DNA of 64,000 nucleotides from Mangifera indica (taxonomy: Eukaryota; Streptophyta; Magnoliopsida; Sapindales; Anacardiaceae), in contig NC_058153.1 of the NCBI RefSeq assembly GCF_011075055.1, positions 5,146,001-5,210,000 of the forward strand. The letters run 5' to 3'. Position 1 is the first letter of the stretch. Each line of letters starts with the position of its first letter. The notes under the pieces were generated by a model that did not search any database, had not been told where the DNA came from, and worked only from the letters and a program-made list of their open reading frames with translations. A program made the position numbers and the translations under genes. This document shows, piece by piece, positions 47,401 to 58,237 of this stretch.

Positions 47401-48092
47401 TTTTGTTCATTATTTCTGCCACAAAGTGCTTGCCTACCACTTTGAGGTACCGCTTGACTAGATGCTTACAAATGATACAATTGATTCACAACACTACCCT
47501 TCGGTTTTGTAAGTGTAGAGAAATCATATTATCATCAGGCTCTTAGCCGTAGTAATGACTGCTTGTTCTGCCCTTTTCCTTGACATAGGAAACAAGTGAT
47601 GATGACTGGATCACTAAGAACTTCTTCACCGGAGGTACAATGCCTTCAGCTAATCTGCTTCTTTATTTCCAGGTGAATTATGCACTGTTTTTTTTTTTTT
47701 TCCAACCTATGATTTTTTTATTTTCCATCTATATCTTATTAGTGGTATTATCTGTAGGATGATGTTTCGATTTCTAATCATTGGCTTCTGAATGGGAAAC
47801 ATTATGCGCAAACAAGGTAGGCTATGGATTATTTCGTAATATCGATAGAGTTCAGAACTCAACTAGAATTTGAGATGGCACCCATTGTCTTTCTTCCAGT
47901 AACGAGTGGCTCAAGAGAATGGACCAGAACTTGGCCTCCATTAGGCCGATTATGGAGTCAACTTATGGCAAGGATCAGGCAGTCAAGTGGACTGTTTATT
48001 GGAGAACATTCTTTATTGCCGTCGCAGAACTCTTTGGATACAACAATGGAGAAGAATGGATGGTTGCACATTTCTTATTCAAAAAGAAATGA
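44470..48092 (+). CDS. SAM-dependent methyltransferase, coclaurine N-methyltransferase / cyclopropane synthase-like (355 aa)
   Basis: Eight exons (44470-44656, 45169-45277, 45623-45847, 46011-46110, 47336-47446, 47589-47672, 47758-47816, 47900-48092) total 1068 bp in one frame with GT-AG introns. The protein starts [20 protein letters not shown] and has [11 protein letters not shown] near residue 45. SAM-binding motif I is [15 protein letters not shown] (D135-G141 region), followed by [12 protein letters not shown] and FSIEMFEHMKNY. The C-terminal [13 protein letters not shown] is typical. It matches the plant family annotated as (S)-coclaurine N-methyltransferase-like (Arabidopsis At4g33110/At4g33120), which is related to bacterial cyclopropane-fatty-acid synthases. 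The substrate is unknown in most plants and is not assignable here. Intron 4 carries an 829-bp Mutator-type element, yet the splice sites are intact. Confidence 0.93.
46247..47075. mobile_element. Mutator-type non-autonomous element G in methyltransferase intron 4
   Basis: 829 bp with inverted ends GGCTAAAAGACTTATTCCAA and, reverse-complemented, GGCCAAAAGACTTATTCCCA. Perfect 9-bp target-site duplication TATTTTTAA (46238-46246, 47076-47084). This is the best-preserved member and defines the family termini. The interior contains a palindromic segment around ATAGATCTGTGCGACG and CGTCTTCCAGCC. No transposase. Confidence 0.92.
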
Positions 48093-49773
48093 ATTTATCA
48101 GATCCTTCCCTTGGAAAAAATAATAAAGAAGTGAAGAAGCATGAGGCTGCTCAACATTGTGATTCTAGTAAAGCCAGACATTATCAAATAAATTTCTCTT
48201 GCTCAAAAATAACATGGGATTTTCACATCAGAATCCAGATGCAAATAACACAAATTATTCAGAATCAAATGTCCTTCATTAAGCAGGTTGATTGACCAAA
48301 TAATCTGAACTGTTGTTATTAATCGACTGCAGCACACTAGTCAAAGAAAATCAACTCCTCCATACCTGATAAAATATGCAAGTTAGAAGCTGAAGTTTTC
48401 TCCAAGTATATAAAGTTGTTACATATTAGTCCACATGGTTGATAGGTTCGGATATATCAGAATTCCTGATCCAATACTCATTCTTGTAAGCAAATTCATG
48501 CCTTAAATAACCAACCAATGAAAAACTGCACTATTCTGCGGCATGCGTGAAAGATATATTTCAGATATGGTAACACTTTCAGGCGCACAGATACCAGTTA
48601 TGTAAATTAGTTTCTATAATACCACTAATAAAAACTATTTTGTTGTCAATTGCATAGCCAGTATACAAGTCAAGTTGAAACATGGTTCAATGGCTAGCTA
48701 CAATGGAAAATTTGCAGAATGCAGATGCCCATTTTTTCAGCACAAATGGTAAGTACTTATGCATTTGTCATGCTGGTTAACCTGGACAGATAAAGAAACA
48801 TACATAGAAGAAGATAAGGTTTACTCTGAAAAGATGGAGCCCCAAAATGACATTGAAATTGAAATAGAATCTAAATTCCAAAGCAGTTACAGTTACTACT
48901 ACTGGTCTTAGTAAGGCACTAAGCGCATCCGAACCATGCCAAGCCACAATACCCTTCAGTATACGGCTCGCACTCTAAATGTATTAAATCTAAGGGCTCA
49001 TAATTGAGCCCTCCAATCTAACAAATTTTCACTTGAGCAATGCCTCAACCTCCATCATGTAAAGCAATTCCCTTAAACACCAGACATAATACACTTTGAC
49101 ATCGTTTTGTGGCCACACGCAAAGAAGGCTAAAGATAGCTAAAATAGATTATAATATGGAATTGGCAAAATGCATTGCAGCACATATTGAAATTTCTACA
49201 AGGCAGTTCCTTACATATTTGAAGAAAAAACTTAAAATTTTTGCCAAGTGATAGTTAATGGCAATGCCTAGTTTGTTTAATCTCAAAGTCTAATGCAGGT
49301 CCAAGATTTGAAACTGCATTTCCTTGGTATATTCTGTAACAAAAACTTAAACCTCTGCACATAAACCAGAATGCCATAATAAATACCGAGTCAAATAAAC
49401 TATGAGACTTCACTTTAATGTTGCCATCATAACTTGGTGTGCATCCATCAACCAGAATGACCCAACTCAACCGATGTAGTCACCCTTAAAAAGACAGGCA
49501 GGTATTCTCTAATAAATCTAAAGATGATTCCTTCAAATTTTTATAACAGTACCTTAGCATCCTTTAACCCCTGTTTTACTCAGAGAGTCAGACTTATCCA
49601 GTATATGAAAATGAACATTTAACATAGAAACAAATGAAAAGTTTTGTAAACCCAAATTGATCAAATATGAGCTAACTTGAAACAAAATATAACTATCAAA
49701 TCAACAATATAAAAAAGAAACTTAAAATAGTGGCATTCACCTTGTTTTTAGTCAATTAAAAATGGAATAAATA
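48093..49773. other. Intergenic region between convergent genes
   Basis: Contains the 3' ends of the methyltransferase and of the TRIAP1-like gene. No additional coding region is convincing; the minus-strand open frame at 49255-49470 has no motif. Confidence 0.55.
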
Positions 49774-50254
49774 TCACTGAGCGACTCCATCAACTGGGTT
49801 TTTTACATCTTCTGTAACTGAATTAACAATGACTTCAGCTTCCAAGAACCGACTCAGATGTTTATCATCCAAATGTTCCTTTCAAAGTAATCATAACAAA
49901 CCAAAAGAATCATAGCCTTTGGTAACTAGGAATACAGAATAAATTACTGAAGAAACATTCCAAATGACTTGAAATAAAAAGGAACATACAGATAGGCAAG
50001 CTCTATATTTTTGCCACTCAGAAACACATTCTTCCTTGTCCCACATGCCTTTTAGAAACTTCTCAGAGTACCAGCTGCAAACAAACACAATAAATCAGTA
50101 AAAGAATATTAATTAAGGAAAAATAACCCAAATAGAAATGGAAGGAAGGGAAAGTATGTGAGTGAGACCGGTTAAAGCAGTTGTGGTAAGCAGTTCTGAG
50201 ATGGGCACAAGGCGAAGTAGAAGAGCTTTTCTTATCTCTTTTACTCATCCCCAT
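49774..50254 (-). CDS. Twin-CX9C protein, TRIAP1/Mdm35-like (91 aa)
   Basis: Three exons (50254-50169, 50074-49990, 49878-49774) total 276 bp, 91 residues plus stop, with GT-AG introns. The sequence contains two exact CX9C motifs, CAHLRTAYHNC and CVSEWQKYRAC, around FNRWYSEKFLKGMWDKE. This is the signature of the TRIAP1/Mdm35 family, whose members are oxidised in the mitochondrial intermembrane space by the Mia40 route and escort PRELI/Ups-type lipid-transfer proteins that move phosphatidic acid. It corresponds to Arabidopsis At4g33100, which lies beside APM1 and the methyltransferase genes there as here. The C-terminal tail is less conserved. The family function is known from yeast and humans; in plants it is inferred. 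Confidence 0.9.
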
Positions 50255-50492
50255 CTCACTAAGTGTAAGTCCTTTCGTTCTTCTCTTTGTTCCGCTGGCT
50301 GCCGCTAAAAATACTTCCTTGATGAAGAAGAGTCGGCTATGATTTTATAATAATAAACGAGACGGCAAGCGGAAGTCGACTTACAAGAAATGACAAATTA
50401 AAAACGATGTCGTTTCAAAGAGTAATTGTACACAGGGCAATCTGTACCCCGACCACCACATTCATTCTTCAGTCTTTCTTTCCTCCCAAGCA
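50255..50492. promoter_or_regulatory. Short head-to-head intergenic region (candidate bidirectional promoter)
   Basis: Only 238 bp separate the start codons of the TRIAP1-like gene (minus) and the APM1 copy (plus). No consensus TATA box was seen for either. The APM1 side is a pseudogene, so any promoter there may now serve only the minus-strand gene. Confidence 0.45.
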
Positions 50493-51860
50493 ATGGATCA
50501 ATTCAGGGGACAACCTCGTCTTCCAAAGTTCGCACTTTCCAAACAATACGATATTCATCTCAAACCAGACCTCACCTCCTGCTATTTCACTGGCTTCGTC
50601 TCCAACGACCTGGACATCTTCGAAGCTACTCGCTTCATCGTCCTCAATGATGCCGACCTCTCCATCAACGACCGATCCGTATCTTTCACAACCAAATCCT
50701 CTTCCAAGGTTTTTTCCATTTTCAACAACTTTTTGCTTAGTTATCAGAAGCTAAAATCTTTTCGTTAAGGAACTGTGATGACTAATGAATGAATTATTTG
50801 ATTAGGAGGAAAGTATTTCGAGCTGAGATGAGATGTGATGAATTGGAAAAGTGTTTTGTTATTATGCCTTTTTTATTAATTTTATTTGTGGTTTTTCAGC
50901 TGTCAAACTGAACTTTAACCTGAGATACTGAAATTTCTGTTTTTTAAGTGATATTTCGACAACCGAATATGTGGATGATTGGTATTTTAATAGTTAATGG
51001 ATGTTTAAACAGGTATTTGGGCTCACAAAAGTTGAGTTGGTGGAAGATGACGAGATTTTGGTGTTGGAGTTCTCCGAGAACCTTCCAGTGGGGATAGGTG
51101 TTTTGGCTATTGGACTCGACGGACTGTTAAATGACAAAATGAAAGGATTCTATAGAAGGTAACTGATTCAAACTTTCTTTTTGATTGTTTACCGTTTACA
51201 AGATTTGCAATGAGAAAGGAAATTGGATGTTGAATATTAAGTCAATAAATTGATTCACTTTTGTGTTGCAATGTTTTTTTTTTTTTCTCTTTTTTTTTTT
51301 TTATTGCTAGGAAAATATTAAACAAGGTATTGAAATAAATTTTAATCAGGAAGTTTAAGTTATTGAAGACATTTTGAATGGAGTGCTTCAAAAGATGATC
51401 AACTAGATCTTCTAGAGATAGAGACCGAAAATATGAGAAACTAGAAATTAGGTGATCAAATTGCTTTCTTGCTCTTATATTTCTATAGAGAATAATGCCT
51501 TTATAAAAACTGAGACGTGAGAAAACTAAAGTAATAAGAAACTTCAAAATCTTAGTTTAGTCAGGACAAACGTGGAGTTGGGAATGCTCACAATGCTACT
51601 ATACAGCTTTCTTGTAGTAAGAAAGTTTCATATTGTAAGAGAACAAGTATTGTGTAATAACTCTTTTTCTTACTTCTTGCCCTAGTTGTATTGCAACAAG
51701 GTTAATATTACTATTAGTCCAGATATTTAAGTTGTGATTTCTCCTCTTCAGTACTTATGAGCATAATGGTCAGAAGAAAAATATGGCGGTTACCCAGTTT
51801 GAGCCAGCTGATGCTAGGCGATCCTTTCCTAGTTGGGATGAACCTACTTGCAAGGTATTG

Positions 51861-52612
51861 TGTTAGAGCTCGGGTATACGTAAAGAAAATGAGAAGAAAC
51901 AAGAACATCAATCTAAATACACAGGCTGTGAAAATGCTAAATAACTCTAGCAATGGAAGTACAGGTGGCAAAGGTGTGGATTCAACAAGTGGCAGCATTT
52001 CAGAAATGTTACAAATAGCAGAGCATGATAAAAAGCCTGCAGGTGACAGCAATTCAGAAATAACACAATCTGCAACAAATCAGCAAGAAAAGAGGGATAT
52101 GCAGAAAAAAGAGGGAGCCACGGTTATACTGGCTGATGAGCTGGCGAATCAGGACTGGAAAAGCAACAGTGAGGAGAAGGAAAAGATAAAGAGCCTGGAG
52201 AGTATGTGGGGAGGGGAGACGATTTTTTCAGAGAAGGGAGAAGATTGAGGAGAGAACCGGCCTCTCGAAAGCTGGAAACTGTTCTTGGTTGTTCTTGTGA
52301 TTTCAATTTGTCTTTTATGCTTTTGGTTTGTAAACAAAATGTAAATGGTGCCAGTTATGAGTTAAGTTCTGGTACAATTACTCTTTGTTCTGAATTTCAT
52401 GTGATGAGTGCTCAAGTTTGAGGCTACATCTTTATTTTATGCAACGTGATCAATACAAATAGTATTTTCTTCAATATTGTTTCATACAAAGTTACATTTA
52501 CAGTGCCAATATTACAGAGAACTTAACAACTAAACAGTAGTCTTGCAAAGATTTGTAGCTGGGACAAGGTTGAGCCTCACAAGCAGCCTCTGCCTCCTTC
52601 AGATCCCTATCA
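51861..52612 (+). repeat. 5' LTR of the young Gypsy element
   Basis: 752 bp, TGTTAGAGC...CCCTATCA. Contains an open frame continuous from its first base for about 129 codons (ending 52248), the same as that fused to Pol at the 3' LTR. Confidence 0.95.
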
Positions 52613-52614
52613 TT

Positions 52615-52626
52615 TGGTATCAGAGC
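52615..52626 (+). other. Primer-binding site of the young Gypsy element
   Basis: TGGTATCAGAGC, two bases after the 5' LTR: the initiator tRNA-Met-type PBS. The Gag-Pol ATG follows immediately at 52627. Confidence 0.93.
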
Positions 52627-55600
52627 ATGACGAGAATGGAGGGCCGAGTAGAAGCATTAGAGAATGAGATGACAGAAGTTAGACAGAAGATGTCCGAGGT
52701 GGATAAGCGATTGGAAGAACTGAACAGAGACATAGGAACGAAAATGAACGAAAATAAGGTTAGGATGGAAGGATTGGAAGGTAGCGTGGAGGTCATGAAA
52801 GCATATCTCCGGGACTTGAAGGAAGCTATGATTGGGAGAGATGGAGGCGACAAAGGGAAGGCTTCTGTAGGAGCCGGACCTTCTTTATCTCAGACGCCCA
52901 CTCAGCAAAACACAGTGCCCATTGACAGGGAACCATCTCCTTTCCATAACCCATCCATTGGAGAGAGACCAGCACCTCCGTCGGCAAGAATGGAGGAAGT
53001 GGGGAATGATGAAGAGGCCACAGAAGATGACAGAAACAACAATAATTATCGGGGAGGGACCAGAAGGGATATCCAGTTTCGACGGCTGGATTTGCCCTTG
53101 TTCGACGGGGAGAAAACCTTGGAATGGCTAGAAAAGATTGAACGTTACTTCGATGTGAACGGAATAGCAGAGCGGGAAAGACTTGCAGCAGTAGGAGTGT
53201 GTATGGAGGGAGCAGCCTTTCACTGGTTCCGATGGAGAAGACGCAGGCAACCATTTATCGATTGGAGAGATTTTCGAAGCGCGACACTTAAGCGCTTTCG
53301 ACCGGATGACGAACGATCAGCCCAAGAGGAGCTATTTTCCATTCGTCTGATCGATTCAGTTAAAGAATATAGGTGTCGATTTGAATTATTATCAGCAGAG
53401 ATAGAGGAATTATCGGATAACACTTTGATAGTAATTTTCTTAAATGGGCTGACAGAAGAGCTTAGGGAGGAGGTCCGTTTGTTCCGACCGACGACGTTGG
53501 AAGAGACCATGGAAAGAGCACAGGAAATAGAAAGGAAAAATGCAGTGATTGAAGAGAAGGCAAGTAATCGACCTGGAAAACTCTACTCAAAAACCCATCA
53601 CCCATTGACCCGTTACACATTTCCCTCGAACCCAAACCCAACATCTACCATAAGTTACCCAGTTCATCATCCAAACTCACGGCCCAATGCTTCCAATAAC
53701 CCCAACTTATCTTATACATCCACTACCCAGCCCACTCGTCCTGTAGCTAACCCACCCATGAATTCAAGTCTTAGTACAAACCATCCCACACTAAGCCTTC
53801 GTCCATTCAGCCAAAACAAAACAGAGAGCATCTTTCCCTACACTAACGCAACATCAAAGGCCAAAGCTCCAATCCAATCGATGGCTTCAACCTCTAATCA
53901 GCGTCGTGAATACAACTCACGTCGGTTGTCAGATGCGGAGTATCGATCCAAGATAGAAAAAGGGCTATGTTTCAGATGTGATGAAAAATACACACCAGGG
54001 CACCGGTGTCGATTCAGGCAACTTCGAGTAATGGTATCCTGTGAAGATGAGTCCGAAAAAGATGATGAAGAGGGGACAGAAGAAGAAGCAACGGAAGAGA
54101 GAGAGTTAGAAGCAAGCTTAAACTCTAGCTCTACAGTGGGAATTGACTCTCCAAAAACAATGAAATTCGCTGGAACTGTGAGGGGAAAACAGGTGCTGGT
54201 GTTATTGGACAGTGGTGCGACACACAACTTTATTTCAGATAGAATGGTGTCTGAATTACAAATCCCTATTAAGCCTGCAAAATTCACAGTGTTGTTAGGA
54301 GATAACAGAAAAGTGTCCGGGATTGGGAGGTGCAAGGATGTTGAGTTGATGGTTCAGGGAGTCCGAATAGTTCAAGATTTTCTTCCTTTCAAATTGGGAG
54401 GAGTGGACATGATACTCGGAATTGATTGGCTCAGTCGTCTCGGAGAGGTGAAATCAAATTGGGGTAAGCAAACCATGCGATTCGAATGGGAGGGACAAAA
54501 AGTGGAATTGAAGGGGGATGTTTCGTTGTCTAAATTGGAGTCTTCTGTAAGTACGCTGTTGAAAATTATTTCAAATGGGGGTCATGGGTTTTGCCTAAAA
54601 TCAGGAGAAGAAGCTGATACGTGTGAGGCTGAAATTAATGAAATCCTTCCTACCTTAGTACCTTTGCTAAATGAATTTGAAGACTTATTCAGGGATCCCC
54701 ACGGACTGCCTCCAGAAAGGGAAAGGGACCATGCCATTCGCTTAATAGAAGGAGCGCAGCCGCCGAACTTGAGACCATACCGCTATCCACATTTTCAGAA
54801 GAACGAGATCGAAAGAATGGTGAAAGAGATGTTAATGGCGGGAATAATACGATCTAGCGTAAGCCCTTACTCAAGCCCCGTGTTACTGGTAAGGAAAAAA
54901 GATGGAGGATGGAGGTTTTGCGTGGATTATAGAGCGCTGAATCGGATAACCATACCTGATAAATTCCCGATTCCGACGATAGATGAACTTCTTGATGAGC
55001 TAGCAGGAGCTGTGATTTTTAGTAAATTAGACCTTCGATCGGGGTACCACCAAATAAAAGTGAAAGAGTCGGATGTAGAGAAAACGGCTTTTCGTACGCA
55101 CGATGGCCACTACGAATTTCTTGTGATGCCTTTCGGGTTATCGAATGCACCAGCAACATTTCAAGGCTTGATGAATGATATATTTCGTCCTTATCTTCGA
55201 AAATTTGTATTGGTTTTTTTTGATGACATTCTAGTCTATAGTAAAGGACTCAACGATCACTGCCAACATCTCAGAGAGGTATTTGCTGTGTTAAGAAATC
55301 ATCAGCTTGTAGTTAACAGAAAGAAATGTCAGTTTGGCAGGGACAAAATGAGTTACTTAGGCCACGTGGTGTCACGAGAAGGAGTTGAAGCTGACCCTAA
55401 AAAAATTAGCGATATGCAAAATTGGCCAGCACCCCGTGACTTGCGGGATTTGAGAGGTTTTTTGGGATTAACCGGATATTACAGAAGGTTTGTTCGTGGA
55501 TATGGAAAAATTGCCGAACCTTTAACTAATTTATTAAAGAAAAATTCTTTCAGGTGGAGCGATGAAGCACAGGTAGCTTTCGAAGCCCTTAAGAAAGCCA

Positions 55601-57873
55601 TGGTGACGGTACCGGTGTTAACAATGCCTGACTTCACTAAGGAGTTCATTGTTGAAACTGATGCATCCGGGTCAGGGCTAGGAGCAGTTCTTATGCAGTC
55701 CGAAAGACCAGTTGCATTTTTGAGCAAGGCGTTGTCACCCCGAAACAAAGGAAAATCAGTTTATGAACGTGAACTAATGGCGATTGTTATGGCTTTTCAA
55801 AAGTGGCGTCATTATTTGTTAGGACGACATTTCCAGGTGAGAACTGACCAAAGAAGTCTCAAGTTCTTGACTGAACAGAAAATCGTGGGGCATGAGCAGC
55901 AGAAATGGCTAGTAAAAATGCTTGGATTTGACTTCGACATCGTTTATAGGCCAGGGTGCGAAAACAAAGCAGCGGATGCTCTATCAAGGAAACCAGGAAG
56001 TGATGGGGAATTCAAAGTTATTTCTATTCAGATTCCTGTTGGTGTGAACGTCATACAGGAGGAAGCACTCAAAGATGACAAGCTACGACAGATTATTCAA
56101 GATTTGTTGATAGGCTCTAATTCACATGGAGGTTATTGTTTGAAGAATGGGAGCTTGATGTACCAAGGCAGAATGGTAGTGTCACGTGGGTCCAGGTTGG
56201 TTCCAATTTTCTTAGCTGAATTTCACTCTTCTCCTATGGGAGGGCATTCTGGTTTCCTTAGAACATACAAAAGGATATCTACAGTACTCTATTGGGAGGG
56301 AATGAAGAGCGATATCAAACAATTTGTAGCCGAATGTGAAGTATGTCAGCGAACCAAGTATGAGGCTCTTTCCCCTGCTGGACTTCTTCAGCCTCTTCCC
56401 ATTCCTTCAAGAATTTGGGAAGACGTGTCTATGGATTTCATAACGGGGCTACCGAAGGTGAAAGGGTTTGACACTATACTTGTAGTGGTTGATAGATTAA
56501 CCAAATACGGACATTTCATGGCTGTACGCCACCCTTACACAGCAAGAGATATCGCTAGTATCTTTATTAGGGAAATTGTTCGGCTTCATGGGTTTCCCCG
56601 CACTATCGTTTCAGATCGTGATCGAGTTTTTATGAGTAATTTCTGGTCTGAAATGTTTAAAGCGTCAGGAACAACACTTAAATTTAGCTCGGCCTACCAC
56701 CCTCACACCGACGGACAAACTGAGGTAGTAAACCGGGGTCTCGAGACTTATCTTAGATGTTTCTGTTTTGAGCAACAGCGCACATGGCCGAATTGGTTAC
56801 AATGGGCTGAATATTGGTTCAACACCACGTTTAACGCTTCGACAGGTATGACACCATTTAAAGGAGTTTACGGCAGGGATCCCCCACCACTTCTGAGGTT
56901 GGTAGATGAGCCTTCGAAAATAGATGATGTTGATGCAATGATTAAACAGCGGAATGAAATCTTGGACAGACTAAAGAGGAACCTGCATGCTGCCCAAGAA
57001 AGAATGAAAAAAATAGCAGACAAGAGCAGAAGAGAATTAGAATTTTCAGTGGGTGATCAAGTCTTTTTGAAGCTACAGCCGTATAGGTTTCGATCTTTAG
57101 CTACGAAACCGAACGAAAAATTGAGTCCTCGCTTCTATGGACCCTTTCAGATTGAAGAAAGAATTGGGTCAGTTGCTTACAAATTAAAACTTCCGGAGAC
57201 AGCAAAAATTCATCCTGTCTTTCACGTATCACAGCTGAAGAGGAGAGTAGGACCGTCAGTGCTAAGTCAACCCCTTCCATACTGCTTAAATGAAGAAGGC
57301 GAGCTGGAGGTCCAACCTGAAGAAGTCTTGAATTTCAGATATTCACAACAAGGGGATTTGGAGCTACTCATTAAATGGCACAACCTACCAGACCATGAGA
57401 ATTCATGGGAATTGTACAAGAACTTAATACAGACCTTTCCGCACTTATACCTTGAGGACAAGGTGCCTTTGGATGGGCGGGGTAATGTTAGAGCTCGGGT
57501 ATACGTAAAGAAAATGAGAAGAAACAAGAACATCAATCTAAATACACAGGCTGTGAAAATGCTAAATAACTCTAGCAATGGAAGTACAGGTGGCAAAGGT
57601 GTGGATTCAACAAGTGGCAGCATTTCAGAAATGTTACAAATAGCAGAGCATGATAAAAAGCCTGCAGGTGACAGCAATTCAGAAATAACACAATCTGCAA
57701 CAAATCAGCAAGAAAAGAGGGATATGCAGAAAAAAGAGGGAGCCACGGTTATACTGGCTGATGAGCTGGCGAATCAGGACTGGAAAAGCAACAGTGAGGA
57801 GAAGGAAAAGATAAAGAGCCTGGAGAGTATGTGGGGAGGGGAGACGATTTTTTCAGAGAAGGGAGAAGATTGA
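52627..57873 (+). CDS. Gag-Pol polyprotein of the young Gypsy chromovirus (1748 aa)
   Basis: A single frame with no stop or shift. From the ATG next to the PBS: N-terminal coiled coil (about 5-75), Gag (about 150-300), zinc knuckle CFRCDEKYTPGHRC (448-461), protease DSGAT (D528), RT with FFDDIL (D866), RNase H TDASG (D1012), integrase zinc-binding region from H1200, core D1270, D1330 and E1366 (D-D35-E), GPF-type C-terminus, then a chromodomain-like segment (about 1555-1605, LLIKWHNLPDHENSWE). The frame reads through the polypurine region (GRGN) into the 3' LTR and adds about 128 residues of hydrophilic sequence ending SEKGED. The nominal frame could start at 52543 inside the LTR, but the ATG at 52627 fits the retrotransposon layout. 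All catalytic residues visible are intact. Confidence 0.95.
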   Translation: MTRMEGRVEALENEMTEVRQKMSEVDKRLEELNRDIGTKMNENKVRMEGLEGSVEVMKAYLRDLKEAMIGRDGGDKGKASVGAGPSLSQTPTQQNTVPIDREPSPFHNPSIGERPAPPSARMEEVGNDEEATEDDRNNNNYRGGTRRDIQFRRLDLPLFDGEKTLEWLEKIERYFDVNGIAERERLAAVGVCMEGAAFHWFRWRRRRQPFIDWRDFRSATLKRFRPDDERSAQEELFSIRLIDSVKEYRCRFELLSAEIEELSDNTLIVIFLNGLTEELREEVRLFRPTTLEETMERAQEIERKNAVIEEKASNRPGKLYSKTHHPLTRYTFPSNPNPTSTISYPVHHPNSRPNASNNPNLSYTSTTQPTRPVANPPMNSSLSTNHPTLSLRPFSQNKTESIFPYTNATSKAKAPIQSMASTSNQRREYNSRRLSDAEYRSKIEKGLCFRCDEKYTPGHRCRFRQLRVMVSCEDESEKDDEEGTEEEATEERELEASLNSSSTVGIDSPKTMKFAGTVRGKQVLVLLDSGATHNFISDRMVSELQIPIKPAKFTVLLGDNRKVSGIGRCKDVELMVQGVRIVQDFLPFKLGGVDMILGIDWLSRLGEVKSNWGKQTMRFEWEGQKVELKGDVSLSKLESSVSTLLKIISNGGHGFCLKSGEEADTCEAEINEILPTLVPLLNEFEDLFRDPHGLPPERERDHAIRLIEGAQPPNLRPYRYPHFQKNEIERMVKEMLMAGIIRSSVSPYSSPVLLVRKKDGGWRFCVDYRALNRITIPDKFPIPTIDELLDELAGAVIFSKLDLRSGYHQIKVKESDVEKTAFRTHDGHYEFLVMPFGLSNAPATFQGLMNDIFRPYLRKFVLVFFDDILVYSKGLNDHCQHLREVFAVLRNHQLVVNRKKCQFGRDKMSYLGHVVSREGVEADPKKISDMQNWPAPRDLRDLRGFLGLTGYYRRFVRGYGKIAEPLTNLLKKNSFRWSDEAQVAFEALKKAMVTVPVLTMPDFTKEFIVETDASGSGLGAVLMQSERPVAFLSKALSPRNKGKSVYERELMAIVMAFQKWRHYLLGRHFQVRTDQRSLKFLTEQKIVGHEQQKWLVKMLGFDFDIVYRPGCENKAADALSRKPGSDGEFKVISIQIPVGVNVIQEEALKDDKLRQIIQDLLIGSNSHGGYCLKNGSLMYQGRMVVSRGSRLVPIFLAEFHSSPMGGHSGFLRTYKRISTVLYWEGMKSDIKQFVAECEVCQRTKYEALSPAGLLQPLPIPSRIWEDVSMDFITGLPKVKGFDTILVVVDRLTKYGHFMAVRHPYTARDIASIFIREIVRLHGFPRTIVSDRDRVFMSNFWSEMFKASGTTLKFSSAYHPHTDGQTEVVNRGLETYLRCFCFEQQRTWPNWLQWAEYWFNTTFNASTGMTPFKGVYGRDPPPLLRLVDEPSKIDDVDAMIKQRNEILDRLKRNLHAAQERMKKIADKSRRELEFSVGDQVFLKLQPYRFRSLATKPNEKLSPRFYGPFQIEERIGSVAYKLKLPETAKIHPVFHVSQLKRRVGPSVLSQPLPYCLNEEGELEVQPEEVLNFRYSQQGDLELLIKWHNLPDHENSWELYKNLIQTFPHLYLEDKVPLDGRGNVRARVYVKKMRRNKNINLNTQAVKMLNNSSNGSTGGKGVDSTSGSISEMLQIAEHDKKPAGDSNSEITQSATNQQEKRDMQKKEGATVILADELANQDWKSNSEEKEKIKSLESMWGGETIFSEKGED

Positions 57874-58237
57874 GGAGAGAACCGGCCTCTCGAAAGCTGG
57901 AAACTGTTCTTGGTTGTTCTTGTGATTTCAATTTGTCTTTTATGCTTTTGGTTTGTAAACAAAATGTAAATGGTGCCAGTTATGAGTTAAGTTCTGGTAC
58001 AATTACTCTTTGTTCTGAATTTCATGTGATGAGTGCTCAAGTTTGAGGCTACATCTTTATTTTATGCAACGTGATCAATACAAATAGTATTTTCTTCAAT
58101 ATTGTTTCATACAAAGTTACATTTACAGTGCCAATATTACAGAGAACTTAACAACTAAACAGTAGTCTTGCAAAGATTTGTAGCTGGGACAAGGTTGAGC
58201 CTCACAAGCAGCCTCTGCCTCCTTCAGATCCCTATCA
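57486..58237 (+). repeat. 3' LTR of the young Gypsy element
   Basis: 752 bp, apparently identical to 51861-52612, followed by target-site duplication TATTG. It is preceded by the purine-rich GGATGGGCGGGGTAA. The polyprotein stop (57871-57873) lies inside it. Confidence 0.95.

Larger units (their letters stand above)
51861..58237 (+). mobile_element. Young Ty3/Gypsy chromovirus, structurally intact
   Basis: Direct LTRs at 51861-52612 and 57486-58237, both 752 bp and identical as far as I can compare by eye. 5-bp target-site duplication TATTG at 51856-51860 and 58238-58242. PBS next to the left LTR; one uninterrupted gag-pol frame with every domain present. Insertion is in intron 3 of the APM1 pseudogene, six bases beyond the exon 3 splice junction and in the same orientation. 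LTR identity and the intact frame indicate a very recent insertion that may be mobile. Confidence 0.97.

Noticed and set aside
51714..52052. Minus-strand open frames in the LTRs (also 57267-57677)
   Set aside because: They are antisense to the LTR-encoded tail of the polyprotein and duplicated with the LTR; no motif.
51757..52248. Plus-strand frame joining APM1 exon 3 sequence to the LTR
   Set aside because: It crosses the APM1 donor site and the insertion junction; it is an accident of the insertion and not a designed fusion.
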